DNA of 64,000 nt from Clostridiaceae bacterium Marseille-Q4143 (GTDB taxonomy: Bacteria > Bacillota > Clostridia > Lachnospirales > Lachnospiraceae), in contig CP073693.1 of NCBI GenBank assembly GCA_018228645.1, positions 1,678,253 through 1,742,252 of the forward strand, written 5' to 3'. Positions 17,866 to 25,719 of the stretch are shown piece by piece. Each line of letters begins with the position of its first letter. The stretch's first letter is position 1. Position numbers and translations under genes: made by a program. The notes beneath the pieces were generated by a model. That model saw only the letters and a list, made by a program, of their open reading frames with translations. It made no database searches and was not told the DNA's origin.

Positions 17866-18705
17866 ATGAGTTATCGTATAGTAGTTGACAGTTGTGGGGA
17901 ATTTACGGAGGAGATGGCAAAGGATCCGCATTTTGTGCATGCGGCTCTGAATCTGGAGATTGACGGAAATCATTTTGTGGATGATGAGACGTTTGACCGG
18001 CTTCGTTTTCTGGATCTGGTGGAGAAAAGCCCGAACTGCCCGAAATCAAGCTGTCCGTCTCCGGAAGTCTACAGGAGTGCATTTGACTGCGGAGCTGACC
18101 ACCTGTATGCAGTAACTCTTTCAGCAGAACTGAGCGGCTCTTATAACAGTGCAGTCTTAGGACAGAATCTGTATCTGGAAGATCATCCGGATGAAAAAAT
18201 CCATGTATTTAATTCCTGTTCCGCATCTGTAGGAGAGACGCTTCTGGCAAAGAAAATTCAGGAATGCGAAGAAGCAGGCATGGAGTTTGAGGAAGTTATC
18301 AAAGCGGTGGAAGCATATCAGGCAGAACGTCAGACTTTTTTTGTACTTGAATCTCTGGATCATTTAAGAAAGAATGGGCGGTTAAGTGCGGTGAAAGCGT
18401 TCGTGGCATCCGCCCTTAATATTAAGCCTGTCATGGAAGGCAATAAACATGGTATCATTGAGCAGGCGGGTCAGGCGAGAGGTATGCAGAAAGCACTTCG
18501 CATGATGGTGGAACTCTTAGTGGAGCGTATGAACAAACCGGAGGAGAAGACCGTGGCGATCGTCCACTGCAACAATGAAGCGCGTGCGCAGTTCGTAAAG
18601 GAAGAGATCGAGAAGCGGACGAAGGTAAAAGAGATCATCATTCTTCCAAGCTCAGGAGTCAGTACGTTGTATGCTGCTCAGGGTGGAATTATTCTGGTAG
18701 GTTAA
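17866..18705 (+). CDS. DegV-family fatty-acid-binding protein
   Basis: A 279-residue DegV/FakB protein. The N-terminal YRIVVDSCGEFTEEM, the TSx-like SCPSPEVYRSAF and the LSGSYNSA loop contact a fatty-acid carboxylate in this family. FakB proteins present fatty acids to the kinase FakA for incorporation into phospholipid; no fakA gene is nearby. ATG at 17866 follows AAAGGTGGT; the upstream GTG at 17854 falls within that ribosome site. A strong terminator follows. Confidence 0.93.
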   Translation: MSYRIVVDSCGEFTEEMAKDPHFVHAALNLEIDGNHFVDDETFDRLRFLDLVEKSPNCPKSSCPSPEVYRSAFDCGADHLYAVTLSAELSGSYNSAVLGQNLYLEDHPDEKIHVFNSCSASVGETLLAKKIQECEEAGMEFEEVIKAVEAYQAERQTFFVLESLDHLRKNGRLSAVKAFVASALNIKPVMEGNKHGIIEQAGQARGMQKALRMMVELLVERMNKPEEKTVAIVHCNNEARAQFVKEEIEKRTKVKEIIILPSSGVSTLYAAQGGIILVG

Positions 18706-18712
18706 AATAATG

Positions 18713-18739
18713 AAAAGGAGACTTTCAAAGTCTCCTTTT
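18713..18739 (+). terminator. Intrinsic terminator after the DegV gene
   Basis: A perfect palindrome: AAAAGGAGACTTT, one base, AAAGTCTCCTTTT. It can act in both directions. Confidence 0.92.
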
Positions 18740-18785
18740 GTGTTATAATGAATAAAGAGACTATTAACAGGATGGTGTATTGCGA

Positions 18786-19046
18786 ATGGCCAGAGAACAA
18801 ATGAGAATTCAAAGTCCGAACGGAATTGACCTGCGTTCTGCAGGAATGCTGGTAGGGGAAGCCAATAAATTCCAGTCGCATATTATGATGTATCATGGTG
18901 AGTATAAAATGAACTGCAAAAGCCTGATGAGTATGCTAGCATTTCCGGTAGGACCGGAGGCAGATGTGGTAATCGAGTGCGAAGGAGAAGATGAAGAAGA
19001 GGCTTTGAAGCATATAACCGAATTTATTAAAAATCTGAAACAGTAG
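18786..19046 (+). CDS. Crh-like HPr paralogue lacking the catalytic histidine
   Basis: An 86-residue protein with the full HPr fold pattern. At the position of His15 the sequence reads GIDLRSAG where HPr has GIHARPA, so the phospho-acceptor His is Asp while the Arg at 17 remains. The regulatory Ser46 region is conserved (CKSLMSML versus LKSIMGVM). Bacillus Crh has Gln at position 15 and keeps Ser46, and segments such as EANKF and GEDEEEAL look more like Crh than HPr. It therefore probably acts in carbon catabolite control (HPr kinase/CcpA) and not in PTS phosphotransfer. ATG at 18786 is preferred over TTG at 18780; AGGATGG lies upstream. Confidence 0.82.
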   Translation: MAREQMRIQSPNGIDLRSAGMLVGEANKFQSHIMMYHGEYKMNCKSLMSMLAFPVGPEADVVIECEGEDEEEALKHITEFIKNLKQ

Positions 19047-19070
19047 AAGCGTAGAGATACGCTTCTTTTT
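19045..19070 (+). terminator. Intrinsic terminator of the Crh-like gene
   Basis: AGAAGCGTA pairs with TACGCTTCT over a GAGA loop, followed by TTTTG. It overlaps the stop codon. Confidence 0.9.
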
Positions 19071-19094
19071 GCTTTTAAAATCATACATTCTGTA

Positions 19095-19122
19095 TTGACA
19101 AAATGATAATATTCAGTATACT
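19095..19122 (+). promoter_or_regulatory. Promoter upstream of the 266-aa gene
   Basis: TTGACA (19095-19100) and TATACT (19117-19122), spacer 16 nt, about 105 nt before the next start codon. Confidence 0.7.
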
Positions 19123-19234
19123 GGAAGTATCTTAAAAATTATTCATCAGTTGCATTTCAGCAGCTAAAAATCCCAGTTTTTAGTATAATAAGAGTGGTTC
19201 GTATCGCGCGGAAAAGGATGAGGGAGGAAACGCT

Positions 19235-20035
19235 ATGATACAAAAGGAAGATCGATGGATTATGGAGGAGATTTTTCGACTGTCGGACCAGGCATTGGTC
19301 AGGATGATCAACGGACTTTTTGGTACGGAATATCAGGATGAGGAGAAAATCTGGAAAGAATGGCGGGATCAGGAAGCATTGAGTGTCTGCCTGAAAGTAG
19401 GGGGCATGAATCGTTATGAGTTTTCGCTGCGGAGGCTGGATGGATGCCTTCAGATCTGTGCAGAAAACAGAGGAAATATATTTGTATATGAGAAAATGGC
19501 GGTCGGAGATGTGATGCAGATCCGGGAGCCGCAGATCCTGTATTTTGGGAAAAATCATCGGGAAGAGTACAGCAGGACATTGGAATTTCCGGGAAAAGAG
19601 CGGGTAGAACTGCCTATCAGAGTGATTACGCTGGAAGACTGCTCAGCCAGAAAACTGGAAGAAAATGGGATGATTCTTTTCCTGCCATTTTTGTTTCATT
19701 GTATCTGTGAGCTGGAAGTATCGGATCGGAAGAAGGAGAGGATCTGGAAAGAATTTATCTGCCATGATATTGTTGAAGCATTGGATCGGAGTTTTAAAAA
19801 GGGAAGCCTGACGGCATTTGATGTGCAGCGGATGAAACAGCTGTGCAGGCATATGGCATGGAAAATGCTGGTTCGGGAAAAATGGATGCAGGAACTGGAA
19901 AATCAGGAAGAAATGTTGTCATCGCTGGAAGCGGATGTGAAATTCCTGGAACGGGTACATGAAATGGAGATGAGCAAAAAGGAGCAGCAGTACGCTACTC
20001 CTCGATGTGTTCCAGTCCCTGATTCAGAATTGTGA
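19235..20035 (+). CDS. Uncharacterised protein, 266 aa
   Basis: A soluble, charged protein. The N-terminal FRLSDQALVRMINGLFGTEY resembles the opening of Lachnospiraceae Rpn/YhgA-like PD-(D/E)XK proteins, which begin with a similar phrase followed by a nuclease core. No clear D...ExK motif is visible here, so it may be a degenerate or divergent relative. The C-terminal 60 residues are helical and coiled-coil-like (MQELENQEEMLSSLEADVKFLERV). AGGGAGG lies before the ATG. Its last 41 bp overlap the 3' end of the convergent ArsR gene. Function unknown. Confidence 0.6.
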   Translation: MIQKEDRWIMEEIFRLSDQALVRMINGLFGTEYQDEEKIWKEWRDQEALSVCLKVGGMNRYEFSLRRLDGCLQICAENRGNIFVYEKMAVGDVMQIREPQILYFGKNHREEYSRTLEFPGKERVELPIRVITLEDCSARKLEENGMILFLPFLFHCICELEVSDRKKERIWKEFICHDIVEALDRSFKKGSLTAFDVQRMKQLCRHMAWKMLVREKWMQELENQEEMLSSLEADVKFLERVHEMEMSKKEQQYATPRCVPVPDSEL

Positions 20036-20297
20036 CCACATGGTCATCAGCCAGAGAATAGCAGATCGTCTTGCCATCGCGGCGGTATTTTACCAGACGG
20101 TGCTGTTTCAAGATCCGCAGCTGATGAGAAATGGAACTGGGGGTCATGGATAGCTCGGCAGCAATATCATTGACGCACAGTTCCTGGTTTAAAAGTGCGT
20201 ACAGGATTTTGATCCGGGTGGAATCTCCGAATACTTTATAGAATTCAGAGAGATCGTAGATTTCTTCCTCGGCGGGAATCATTATTTTTTCTGACAT
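19995..20297 (-). CDS. ArsR/SmtB-family metalloregulator
   Basis: A 100-residue winged-helix repressor: FGDSTRIKILYALL, CVNDIAAELSMTPSSISHQLRILK (recognition helix) and VKYRRDGKTICYSLAD (wing). The C-terminal helix DDHVVTILNQGLEH carries Asp/His residues resembling the alpha-5 zinc or cobalt site of CzrA/SmtB. The family releases DNA on metal binding. No cognate metal exporter is adjacent, so its target is unknown. Its promoter is at 20364-20392. Confidence 0.88.
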   Translation of the reverse strand: MSEKIMIPAEEEIYDLSEFYKVFGDSTRIKILYALLNQELCVNDIAAELSMTPSSISHQLRILKQHRLVKYRRDGKTICYSLADDHVVTILNQGLEHIEE

Positions 20298-20363
20298 GGC
20301 GAATCCTTTCTAAAAGAGGAATGCGGATCAGACAATGGAAATCTGGTTCGTATTCCTTTTTAT

Positions 20364-20392
20364 AGTATAGCAGAACATCTGAATAAAATCAA
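20364..20392 (-). promoter_or_regulatory. ArsR gene promoter with possible operator
   Basis: Minus-strand TTGATT (20392-20387) and TATACT (20369-20364), spacer 17 nt. GAACA at 20373-20377 and TGTTC at 20397-20401 form an inverted pair overlapping the promoter, a plausible autoregulatory operator. Confidence 0.55.
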
Positions 20393-20552
20393 TGACTGTT
20401 CATATATTCATAGATAAACAGATAGTAAATTCACCAATCAAACACAGATTAAACACAAGTTAATCAAGTTTTTGACACAAATTTCCACTATGATAATTTA
20501 GAGAGTAAATGTGGCTTTGATAGGGAAAGAGAGCCTGGTAAGGAGGAAATTT

Positions 20553-22319
20553 GTGAACGTACCAAAATTACCGAATGTGGTGCAAAAATTAGGAAATAAG
20601 AAAAAGGTGCTGATTCCGGCAGTGATAGTGCTGGTTCTGGCAGGAGGATTTTGTGTACATGGGCTGAATCGACATAAGGCAAGAAAGGCCATGGCGGAGA
20701 AGATGAGCCAGGTGGAAACGACAACTGTGACAAAGCAGAATCTGGTGGATTCTATCAGCGTGACCGGAACCGTTAACAGTGCAGATGCAAGAGATGTGTC
20801 TGCAATCGCCTCTAATGTGGAAGTGGAAACTGTTAATTATAAAGTCGGTGATTACGTCAATGAAGGGGATGTAGTGGTCGTTCTGGACAGCTCCGAGCTG
20901 GAGCGAAAGCTGAAAGAGGCACAGAACAGTCAGGCCCTCAGTGAGTATAATGAGAACAAGTCTATTGAGACAGCTTCTGAGAGTTATACCCAGGCTGTGG
21001 AGGATGGCACGGATGATTATAACAAAGCGGTAAAAAATGAATCACAGGCAAAAGAAGATCTGCAGGATGCGGAGGATGATGCAAGCAGTGCAGCCAGTAC
21101 TCTGAAGAAACGGGAGAAAAGTCTGAGCGCAGCAAAAGAGGCGTTGAATGCATTGACAGATCCGACAGAAAGCTACACTGCGGCAGCAAACGCACTGGAG
21201 AGTGCGAAGAGTACACTGGAAGATGCACAGGCTGCACTGGCAAAACTGGAGGAGACGGATCCAGGTTATGCAGATGCCAAAGCAGCTGCTGATACCGCAC
21301 AGCAGGAAGCAGGTGCCGCTCAGGCAATCTATGATTCGGTATCAGCAGAAAAAGCCACTTATGATGCAGCTGTGCAGGCAGTCAATGAAGCTCAGGCATC
21401 TTATACAGAAGCGCATCAGGTTTACATCGCGGCAGCCGACGCAGAAGAAAAAGCGTCCGATGCTTACGAAACTGCATCCGACAATCTGACTGATGCGTCT
21501 AAGAATAATGACCGCAATATTTCCAATGCGGCGGATTCCCTGGAAAAGGCGCAGAAACAGAAAGAATATTCCAATGACAGCAGCGCGCAGACGATTGAGG
21601 ACTATCAGGAACAGATCACAGCCTGCACGGTAACGGCACCGATCTCAGGAGTCATTACGGCTATGGAAGTAGAGGAAGGGGATACCTATCTGGGAGAAGG
21701 AAAGACCCTGTTCAGTATTGCCAACAGTCAGAATTTTATTGTATCTGCCAGTGTGGATGAGTATGATGTAAGCAGTATCAGCAAAGATATGACAGCGGCA
21801 GTTATCGTGGAAGCACTTGGGGACGATGAACTTCCGGCAAAAGTGTCTTATATTGCACCGACGGCAACGACATCCACATCCGGAAACAGTGAAGGAAGCG
21901 CCAGCTATGATCTGGAAATTGCATTGGATGATGAAAATGCAGATCTGCGTATCGGTATGACAGCCAAGGCAAGTATTGTAAAAGAAGCGGTATATGATGT
22001 CCTTACTGTGCCCTATGACTGTGTGACAACAGACGAAGATGGAAATTCTTCTGTTACGATTGATAAAGATGGAGAAAGGGTTCAGGTACCGGTAACTGTC
22101 GGTATGCAGAGTGATTATTATGTAGAGATCTCAGGAGATAATATCGAAGAAGGCACTGTGGTATACTACAGTACACCTATGGTAAATAATCCGTCTTCGG
22201 GTGACAGCTCCTCTGAAAGTTCTCAGGACGGCGTTACTTTTAATATGGGTGGCGGTCCTGGCGGAGGCGGTAATCCTGGCGGTGGTGGGGCGCCTGGCGG
22301 CGGCCCTGGTGGATTTTAG
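20553..22319 (+). CDS. MacA/HlyD-like efflux adaptor (membrane fusion protein)
   Basis: A 588-residue protein with an N-terminal membrane anchor at about 17-38. A split biotinyl-lipoyl domain (first half near 75-110, second half TVTAPISGVITAMEVEEGD near 365) surrounds an Ala/Glu-rich coiled coil of about 230 residues. A beta-barrel domain and a Gly/Pro-rich tail (about 560-588) follow. Adaptors of this type work with MacB-like ABC exporters, encoded just downstream. The GTG start at 20553 is chosen because AAGGAGG lies 7 nt before it; the listed frame extends to a GTG at 20511 with no ribosome site. The coiled coil is long for a Gram-positive member. Confidence 0.9.
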   Translation: MNVPKLPNVVQKLGNKKKVLIPAVIVLVLAGGFCVHGLNRHKARKAMAEKMSQVETTTVTKQNLVDSISVTGTVNSADARDVSAIASNVEVETVNYKVGDYVNEGDVVVVLDSSELERKLKEAQNSQALSEYNENKSIETASESYTQAVEDGTDDYNKAVKNESQAKEDLQDAEDDASSAASTLKKREKSLSAAKEALNALTDPTESYTAAANALESAKSTLEDAQAALAKLEETDPGYADAKAAADTAQQEAGAAQAIYDSVSAEKATYDAAVQAVNEAQASYTEAHQVYIAAADAEEKASDAYETASDNLTDASKNNDRNISNAADSLEKAQKQKEYSNDSSAQTIEDYQEQITACTVTAPISGVITAMEVEEGDTYLGEGKTLFSIANSQNFIVSASVDEYDVSSISKDMTAAVIVEALGDDELPAKVSYIAPTATTSTSGNSEGSASYDLEIALDDENADLRIGMTAKASIVKEAVYDVLTVPYDCVTTDEDGNSSVTIDKDGERVQVPVTVGMQSDYYVEISGDNIEEGTVVYYSTPMVNNPSSGDSSSESSQDGVTFNMGGGPGGGGNPGGGGAPGGGPGGF

Positions 22320-22333
22320 ACCAGGAGGCAGCT

Positions 22334-23041
22334 ATGGCAGAACAACACAGTATGATTAAATTACAGGGAATTATTAAAAGATTCTATATCGGGCAGCCCA
22401 ATGAACTGGAAATTCTGCATGGAATTGATCTGAAAGTAAACAGAGGTGAATTTGTCTCTATTGTAGGTTCTTCCGGTTCAGGAAAAACGACTATGATGAA
22501 TATTATCGGTATTCTGGATCGGCCTACGGAAGGGGAATATATGCTGGACGGAGTGGATGTGGCCCATGCAAAGGACCGGGATCTGTCCATGATCCGGAAT
22601 AAAAAGATCGGATTCGTCTTTCAGACCTACAATCTGATCAGCCGGACCAGTGCCCTGAAAAATGTAGAACTGCCCATGCTCTATGCGGGAATCGGCAAAA
22701 AGGAGCGTACAGAACGGGCAAAGGAACTTTTAAATATGGTAGGAATGGGAGAACGGATGTCGCACACACCGGATGAATTGTCAGGAGGACAAAAGCAGCG
22801 CGTGGCCATTGCAAGAGCTATGGCTAATGAGCCGTCTATCATTCTGGCTGATGAGCCCACCGGTGCATTGGATTCCAAGACTGACCGGATGATTATGGAT
22901 ATCTTCCACCGGCTCAATGAAGAACAGGGAAAAACCATTGTGCTTATCACTCATTCCCAGGAACTGGCGGAGGAGACTCAAAGAATCGTGACATTGAAAG
23001 ATGGTATAATTATCGGTGAAAGGAGAAGAAACGGATGTTAA
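22334..23041 (+). CDS. MacB/LolD-type ABC transporter ATP-binding protein
   Basis: A 235-residue ATPase: Walker A GSSGSGKTT at about 46, Q-loop FQTYNLI, signature LSGGQKQRVAIARAMA near 150, Walker B IILADEPTGALDS and H-loop ITHS. It begins 14 bp after the adaptor gene and overlaps the permease gene by 7 nt. It powers export of peptides, antibiotics or cell-envelope stress molecules in this family; the substrate here is unknown. Confidence 0.95.
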   Translation: MAEQHSMIKLQGIIKRFYIGQPNELEILHGIDLKVNRGEFVSIVGSSGSGKTTMMNIIGILDRPTEGEYMLDGVDVAHAKDRDLSMIRNKKIGFVFQTYNLISRTSALKNVELPMLYAGIGKKERTERAKELLNMVGMGERMSHTPDELSGGQKQRVAIARAMANEPSIILADEPTGALDSKTDRMIMDIFHRLNEEQGKTIVLITHSQELAEETQRIVTLKDGIIIGERRRNGC

Positions 23042-24327
23042 TAGGTGAAAATATACTGTTGGCATTGAACGGTCTTCGTGCCAACAAAATGCGTTCTCTT
23101 CTGACCATGCTGGGTATTATCATCGGCATCGCATCGGTCATTGCCATCATGACACTGGGAGATTCCATCAGCAGTTCCGTTACAGACTCTATGGCATCCA
23201 TGGGTGCCAACAACATTACCGTGGGTGTATCTCAGAAAAGTACGTCACAGGAGACGACATCCAGCGGAATGACTTTTTCCATGGGCCCCAGATTCACGAA
23301 GATGACCGAGGATGATTATATCTCAGATGAGATGCTGGATAGTCTGGAAGAACGATATGGAGATTCTATCCAGGGATTTTCGCTTACGGAATCTGTGGGC
23401 AGTGGAACTGCACAGCTTGGCAGTCTGTATGCTTATGTAAATGCAACGGGAGTGAATGAGGCAAATCTGGAGAATACAGATCTGACACTTCTGGCAGGAA
23501 GAACGCTGACAGAGCGTGATCAGATAGAAGCGAAAAAAGTATGTCTGGTATCCGATTATCTGGTTAACAACCTTTTTAATGGAAATAATATGGCTGCAGT
23601 GGGACAGACGGTGGATGTACTGTTCAATAGCAGGTATTATACCTATACCATTGTCGGTGTCTATAAATACGAAGAATCTGATATGGGATTTTCCAGCAGT
23701 TCGGAGGAAGACACGGAGACAACTCTCTATCTGCCTTTGCAGACAGCAAAAAATCAGACCCATAATACCAATGGCTACAGCCAGTTTACCATTCTGACGG
23801 CATCAGGTGTGAGCGCCACCAGTTTTTGTGATACGGTGGAGAATTACATGAATGAGCGTTACTATCAAGATAATGAAAGCTTTGAGATCAGTGCCATAAG
23901 CATGGAATCTATCGTGGAGAGCATGACTTCCATGTTGTCTACCATTTCGTTGGCCATTGCAGCCATCGGCGGCATTTCCCTTTTGGTAGGCGGTATCGGC
24001 GTTATGAATATTATGCTGGTATCTATCACGGAACGTACCAGAGAAATCGGTACCAGAAAAGCACTGGGAGCAACCAATGGCTCCATCCGTCTTCAGTTCA
24101 TCACCGAATCTATCGTGATCTGTATCGTGGGCGGTATGCTTGGAATTATTCTCGGAATGATCATAGCGACAGTGGCCACCAATATGATGGGCTACGCGGT
24201 CAGTCCGTCCATCACCGGTATCGTGGTGTCCGTCACCTTCTCATTGCTGATCGGTGTGTTCTTCGGATATTACCCGGCCAATAAGGCGGCGAAGCTAAAC
24301 CCGATTGAGGCGCTGAGATATGAGTAA
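23035..24327 (+). CDS. MacB-like ABC transporter permease
   Basis: A 430-residue permease with the MacB topology: TM1 at about 22-42, a large extracellular MacB_PCD domain (about 45-290) and three C-terminal helices (about 290-420). GVMNIMLVSITERTREIG and ALGATNGSI form the conserved FtsX-like cytoplasmic loop. It forms a tripartite exporter with the two preceding genes. The ribosome site (GGAGA) lies inside the ATPase gene, indicating coupling. Confidence 0.94.
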   Translation: MLIGENILLALNGLRANKMRSLLTMLGIIIGIASVIAIMTLGDSISSSVTDSMASMGANNITVGVSQKSTSQETTSSGMTFSMGPRFTKMTEDDYISDEMLDSLEERYGDSIQGFSLTESVGSGTAQLGSLYAYVNATGVNEANLENTDLTLLAGRTLTERDQIEAKKVCLVSDYLVNNLFNGNNMAAVGQTVDVLFNSRYYTYTIVGVYKYEESDMGFSSSSEEDTETTLYLPLQTAKNQTHNTNGYSQFTILTASGVSATSFCDTVENYMNERYYQDNESFEISAISMESIVESMTSMLSTISLAIAAIGGISLLVGGIGVMNIMLVSITERTREIGTRKALGATNGSIRLQFITESIVICIVGGMLGIILGMIIATVATNMMGYAVSPSITGIVVSVTFSLLIGVFFGYYPANKAAKLNPIEALRYE

Positions 24328-24366
24328 ACTGCCGGCTGGAAGATCCTTCCGGGGACGAACATACGG

Positions 24367-24395
24367 TTGAAAAAAAGGGGTTTTTATGCTATCCT
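24367..24395 (+). promoter_or_regulatory. Promoter of the NlpC/P60 gene
   Basis: TTGAAA (24367-24372) and TATCCT (24390-24395), spacer 17 nt, 21 nt before the ATG. Confidence 0.65.
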
Positions 24396-24416
24396 GTTAT
24401 TCGGAGGTTCTTACGA

Positions 24417-25610
24417 ATGAGAGGAAAAAAATTATGCAGTCTGGTACTGGCAGCAGTGATCCTTGCAACAGGAGTTCCGGCGTCAGCAACCAGTATTAAG
24501 AGTATACAAAATGAAAAAGCAAAAAATGAAAGTGAACTGAAGAATATTCAGTCCAAGATCAGTGGCATTGAGAGCCAGAAGAGTGCTCTGAGCAGTGAGG
24601 TCAGCAGTCTGAATGATGATCTGACTGATACGCTTCTGAATATTCAGGTACTGGAGAGTGACCTGGCAGATAAGGAAGTGGAGATTGAGCAGGCTCAGAA
24701 GGATTATGAGGCAGCGAAAGCGACCGAAGAACAGCAGTACGATTCTATGAAAAAGCGTATTCAGTATCTGTATGAGACCGGCCAGGAAAGCTATGTGGAA
24801 ATGCTTCTGACTTCTGAAAGCGTGGCAGATCTGGTGAATAAGGTAGATTATGCGGAGGAACTGCAGGAATATGACCGCAGACTTCTGGATGAGTATAAGG
24901 CTGCCAAACAGGCAGTGATTGATCTGCAGGCACAGCTGGAAGAAGAAAAACAGGAACTTCTTGAGATGGAAGAACAGCTGAAAGAAGAAAAGGCTAATCT
25001 GGAGAGTGTCATTGCACAGAAAAGGAGTCAGATTGCCGATTTTGACAGCCAGTTAAGTGCAGCCAAAGCGAAGGTCAGTGAATATCAGAAGAAGATCAAG
25101 GAGCAGAATGCCCAGATCAAACAGCTTCAGAAGGAAGAAGAAGCAAAGCGAAAAGCGGCAGCAGCTCAGAGCAGCACTTCTTCTTCCGGAAGCAGCACGG
25201 CTTCTTCCGGCAGTACGTCGGGATATTCTTCTAAGAGTTCCGGTAAGACAGCAACGGTATCAGGAGGAGGCGGTGGTTCTTCCATCGCATCCACAGGACT
25301 CCGTTATGTCGGCAATCCTTATGTATATGGAGGAAACAGCCTGACCAACGGAACGGACTGTTCCGGTTTTGTTCATCTGATCCATTCGGCATGTGGTATT
25401 TCCACACCCCGTGATTCCAACTCTCTGGCAGGAGGCGGACGTGCAGTCAGCGAGTCGGAGATGCTCCCGGGGGATGTGGTCTGCTATTACGGTCATGTGG
25501 GTATTTATATCGGTAACGGACAGATTGTACATGCAAGCACACCGAGCAGTGGTATTAAAGTCAGCAATATGTATTACCGCAGTATCCGGTGTGTCAGAAG
25601 ATACTGGTAA
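24417..25610 (+). CDS. Secreted NlpC/P60 peptidoglycan endopeptidase with coiled coil
   Basis: A 397-residue exported enzyme. Signal peptide 1-25 (cleavage after ASA). Residues about 27-240 form a long PcsB/CwlO-like coiled coil, then a Ser/Gly linker (245-290) leads to a C-terminal NlpC/P60 domain. Catalytic Cys315 lies in GTDCSGF and His360 in GHVGIYIG. It cleaves D-gamma-glutamyl-diaminopimelate-type bonds in stem peptides. The coiled-coil architecture is typical of hydrolases activated by FtsEX-like ABC complexes, and a MacB/FtsX-type transporter is encoded immediately upstream, though with its own promoter between. Confidence 0.93.
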   Translation: MRGKKLCSLVLAAVILATGVPASATSIKSIQNEKAKNESELKNIQSKISGIESQKSALSSEVSSLNDDLTDTLLNIQVLESDLADKEVEIEQAQKDYEAAKATEEQQYDSMKKRIQYLYETGQESYVEMLLTSESVADLVNKVDYAEELQEYDRRLLDEYKAAKQAVIDLQAQLEEEKQELLEMEEQLKEEKANLESVIAQKRSQIADFDSQLSAAKAKVSEYQKKIKEQNAQIKQLQKEEEAKRKAAAAQSSTSSSGSSTASSGSTSGYSSKSSGKTATVSGGGGGSSIASTGLRYVGNPYVYGGNSLTNGTDCSGFVHLIHSACGISTPRDSNSLAGGGRAVSESEMLPGDVVCYYGHVGIYIGNGQIVHASTPSSGIKVSNMYYRSIRCVRRYW

Positions 25611-25631
25611 TAAAAAAAATGAAAAAATGAA

Positions 25632-25660
25632 TTGACAAATCATAGTTGAAAGATTATCAT
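25632..25660 (+). promoter_or_regulatory. Promoter of the liv operon
   Basis: TTGACA (25632-25637) and TATCAT (25655-25660), spacer 17 nt. Confidence 0.82.
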
Positions 25661-25661
25661 G

Positions 25662-25697
25662 ATAACCGATACAGAAATTCATGTATCGGTTATTTTT
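25662..25697 (+). promoter_or_regulatory. 12-8-12 palindrome at the liv transcription start
   Basis: ATAACCGATACA (25662-25673) and TGTATCGGTTAT (25682-25693) are perfectly complementary and followed by TTTT. It could be read as the terminator of the preceding gene, but it starts one base after the -10 box, so it also covers the predicted transcription start and would suit a repressor operator. Confidence 0.6.
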
Positions 25698-25719
25698 ATA
25701 ATTTGAGGAGGAAACAATT

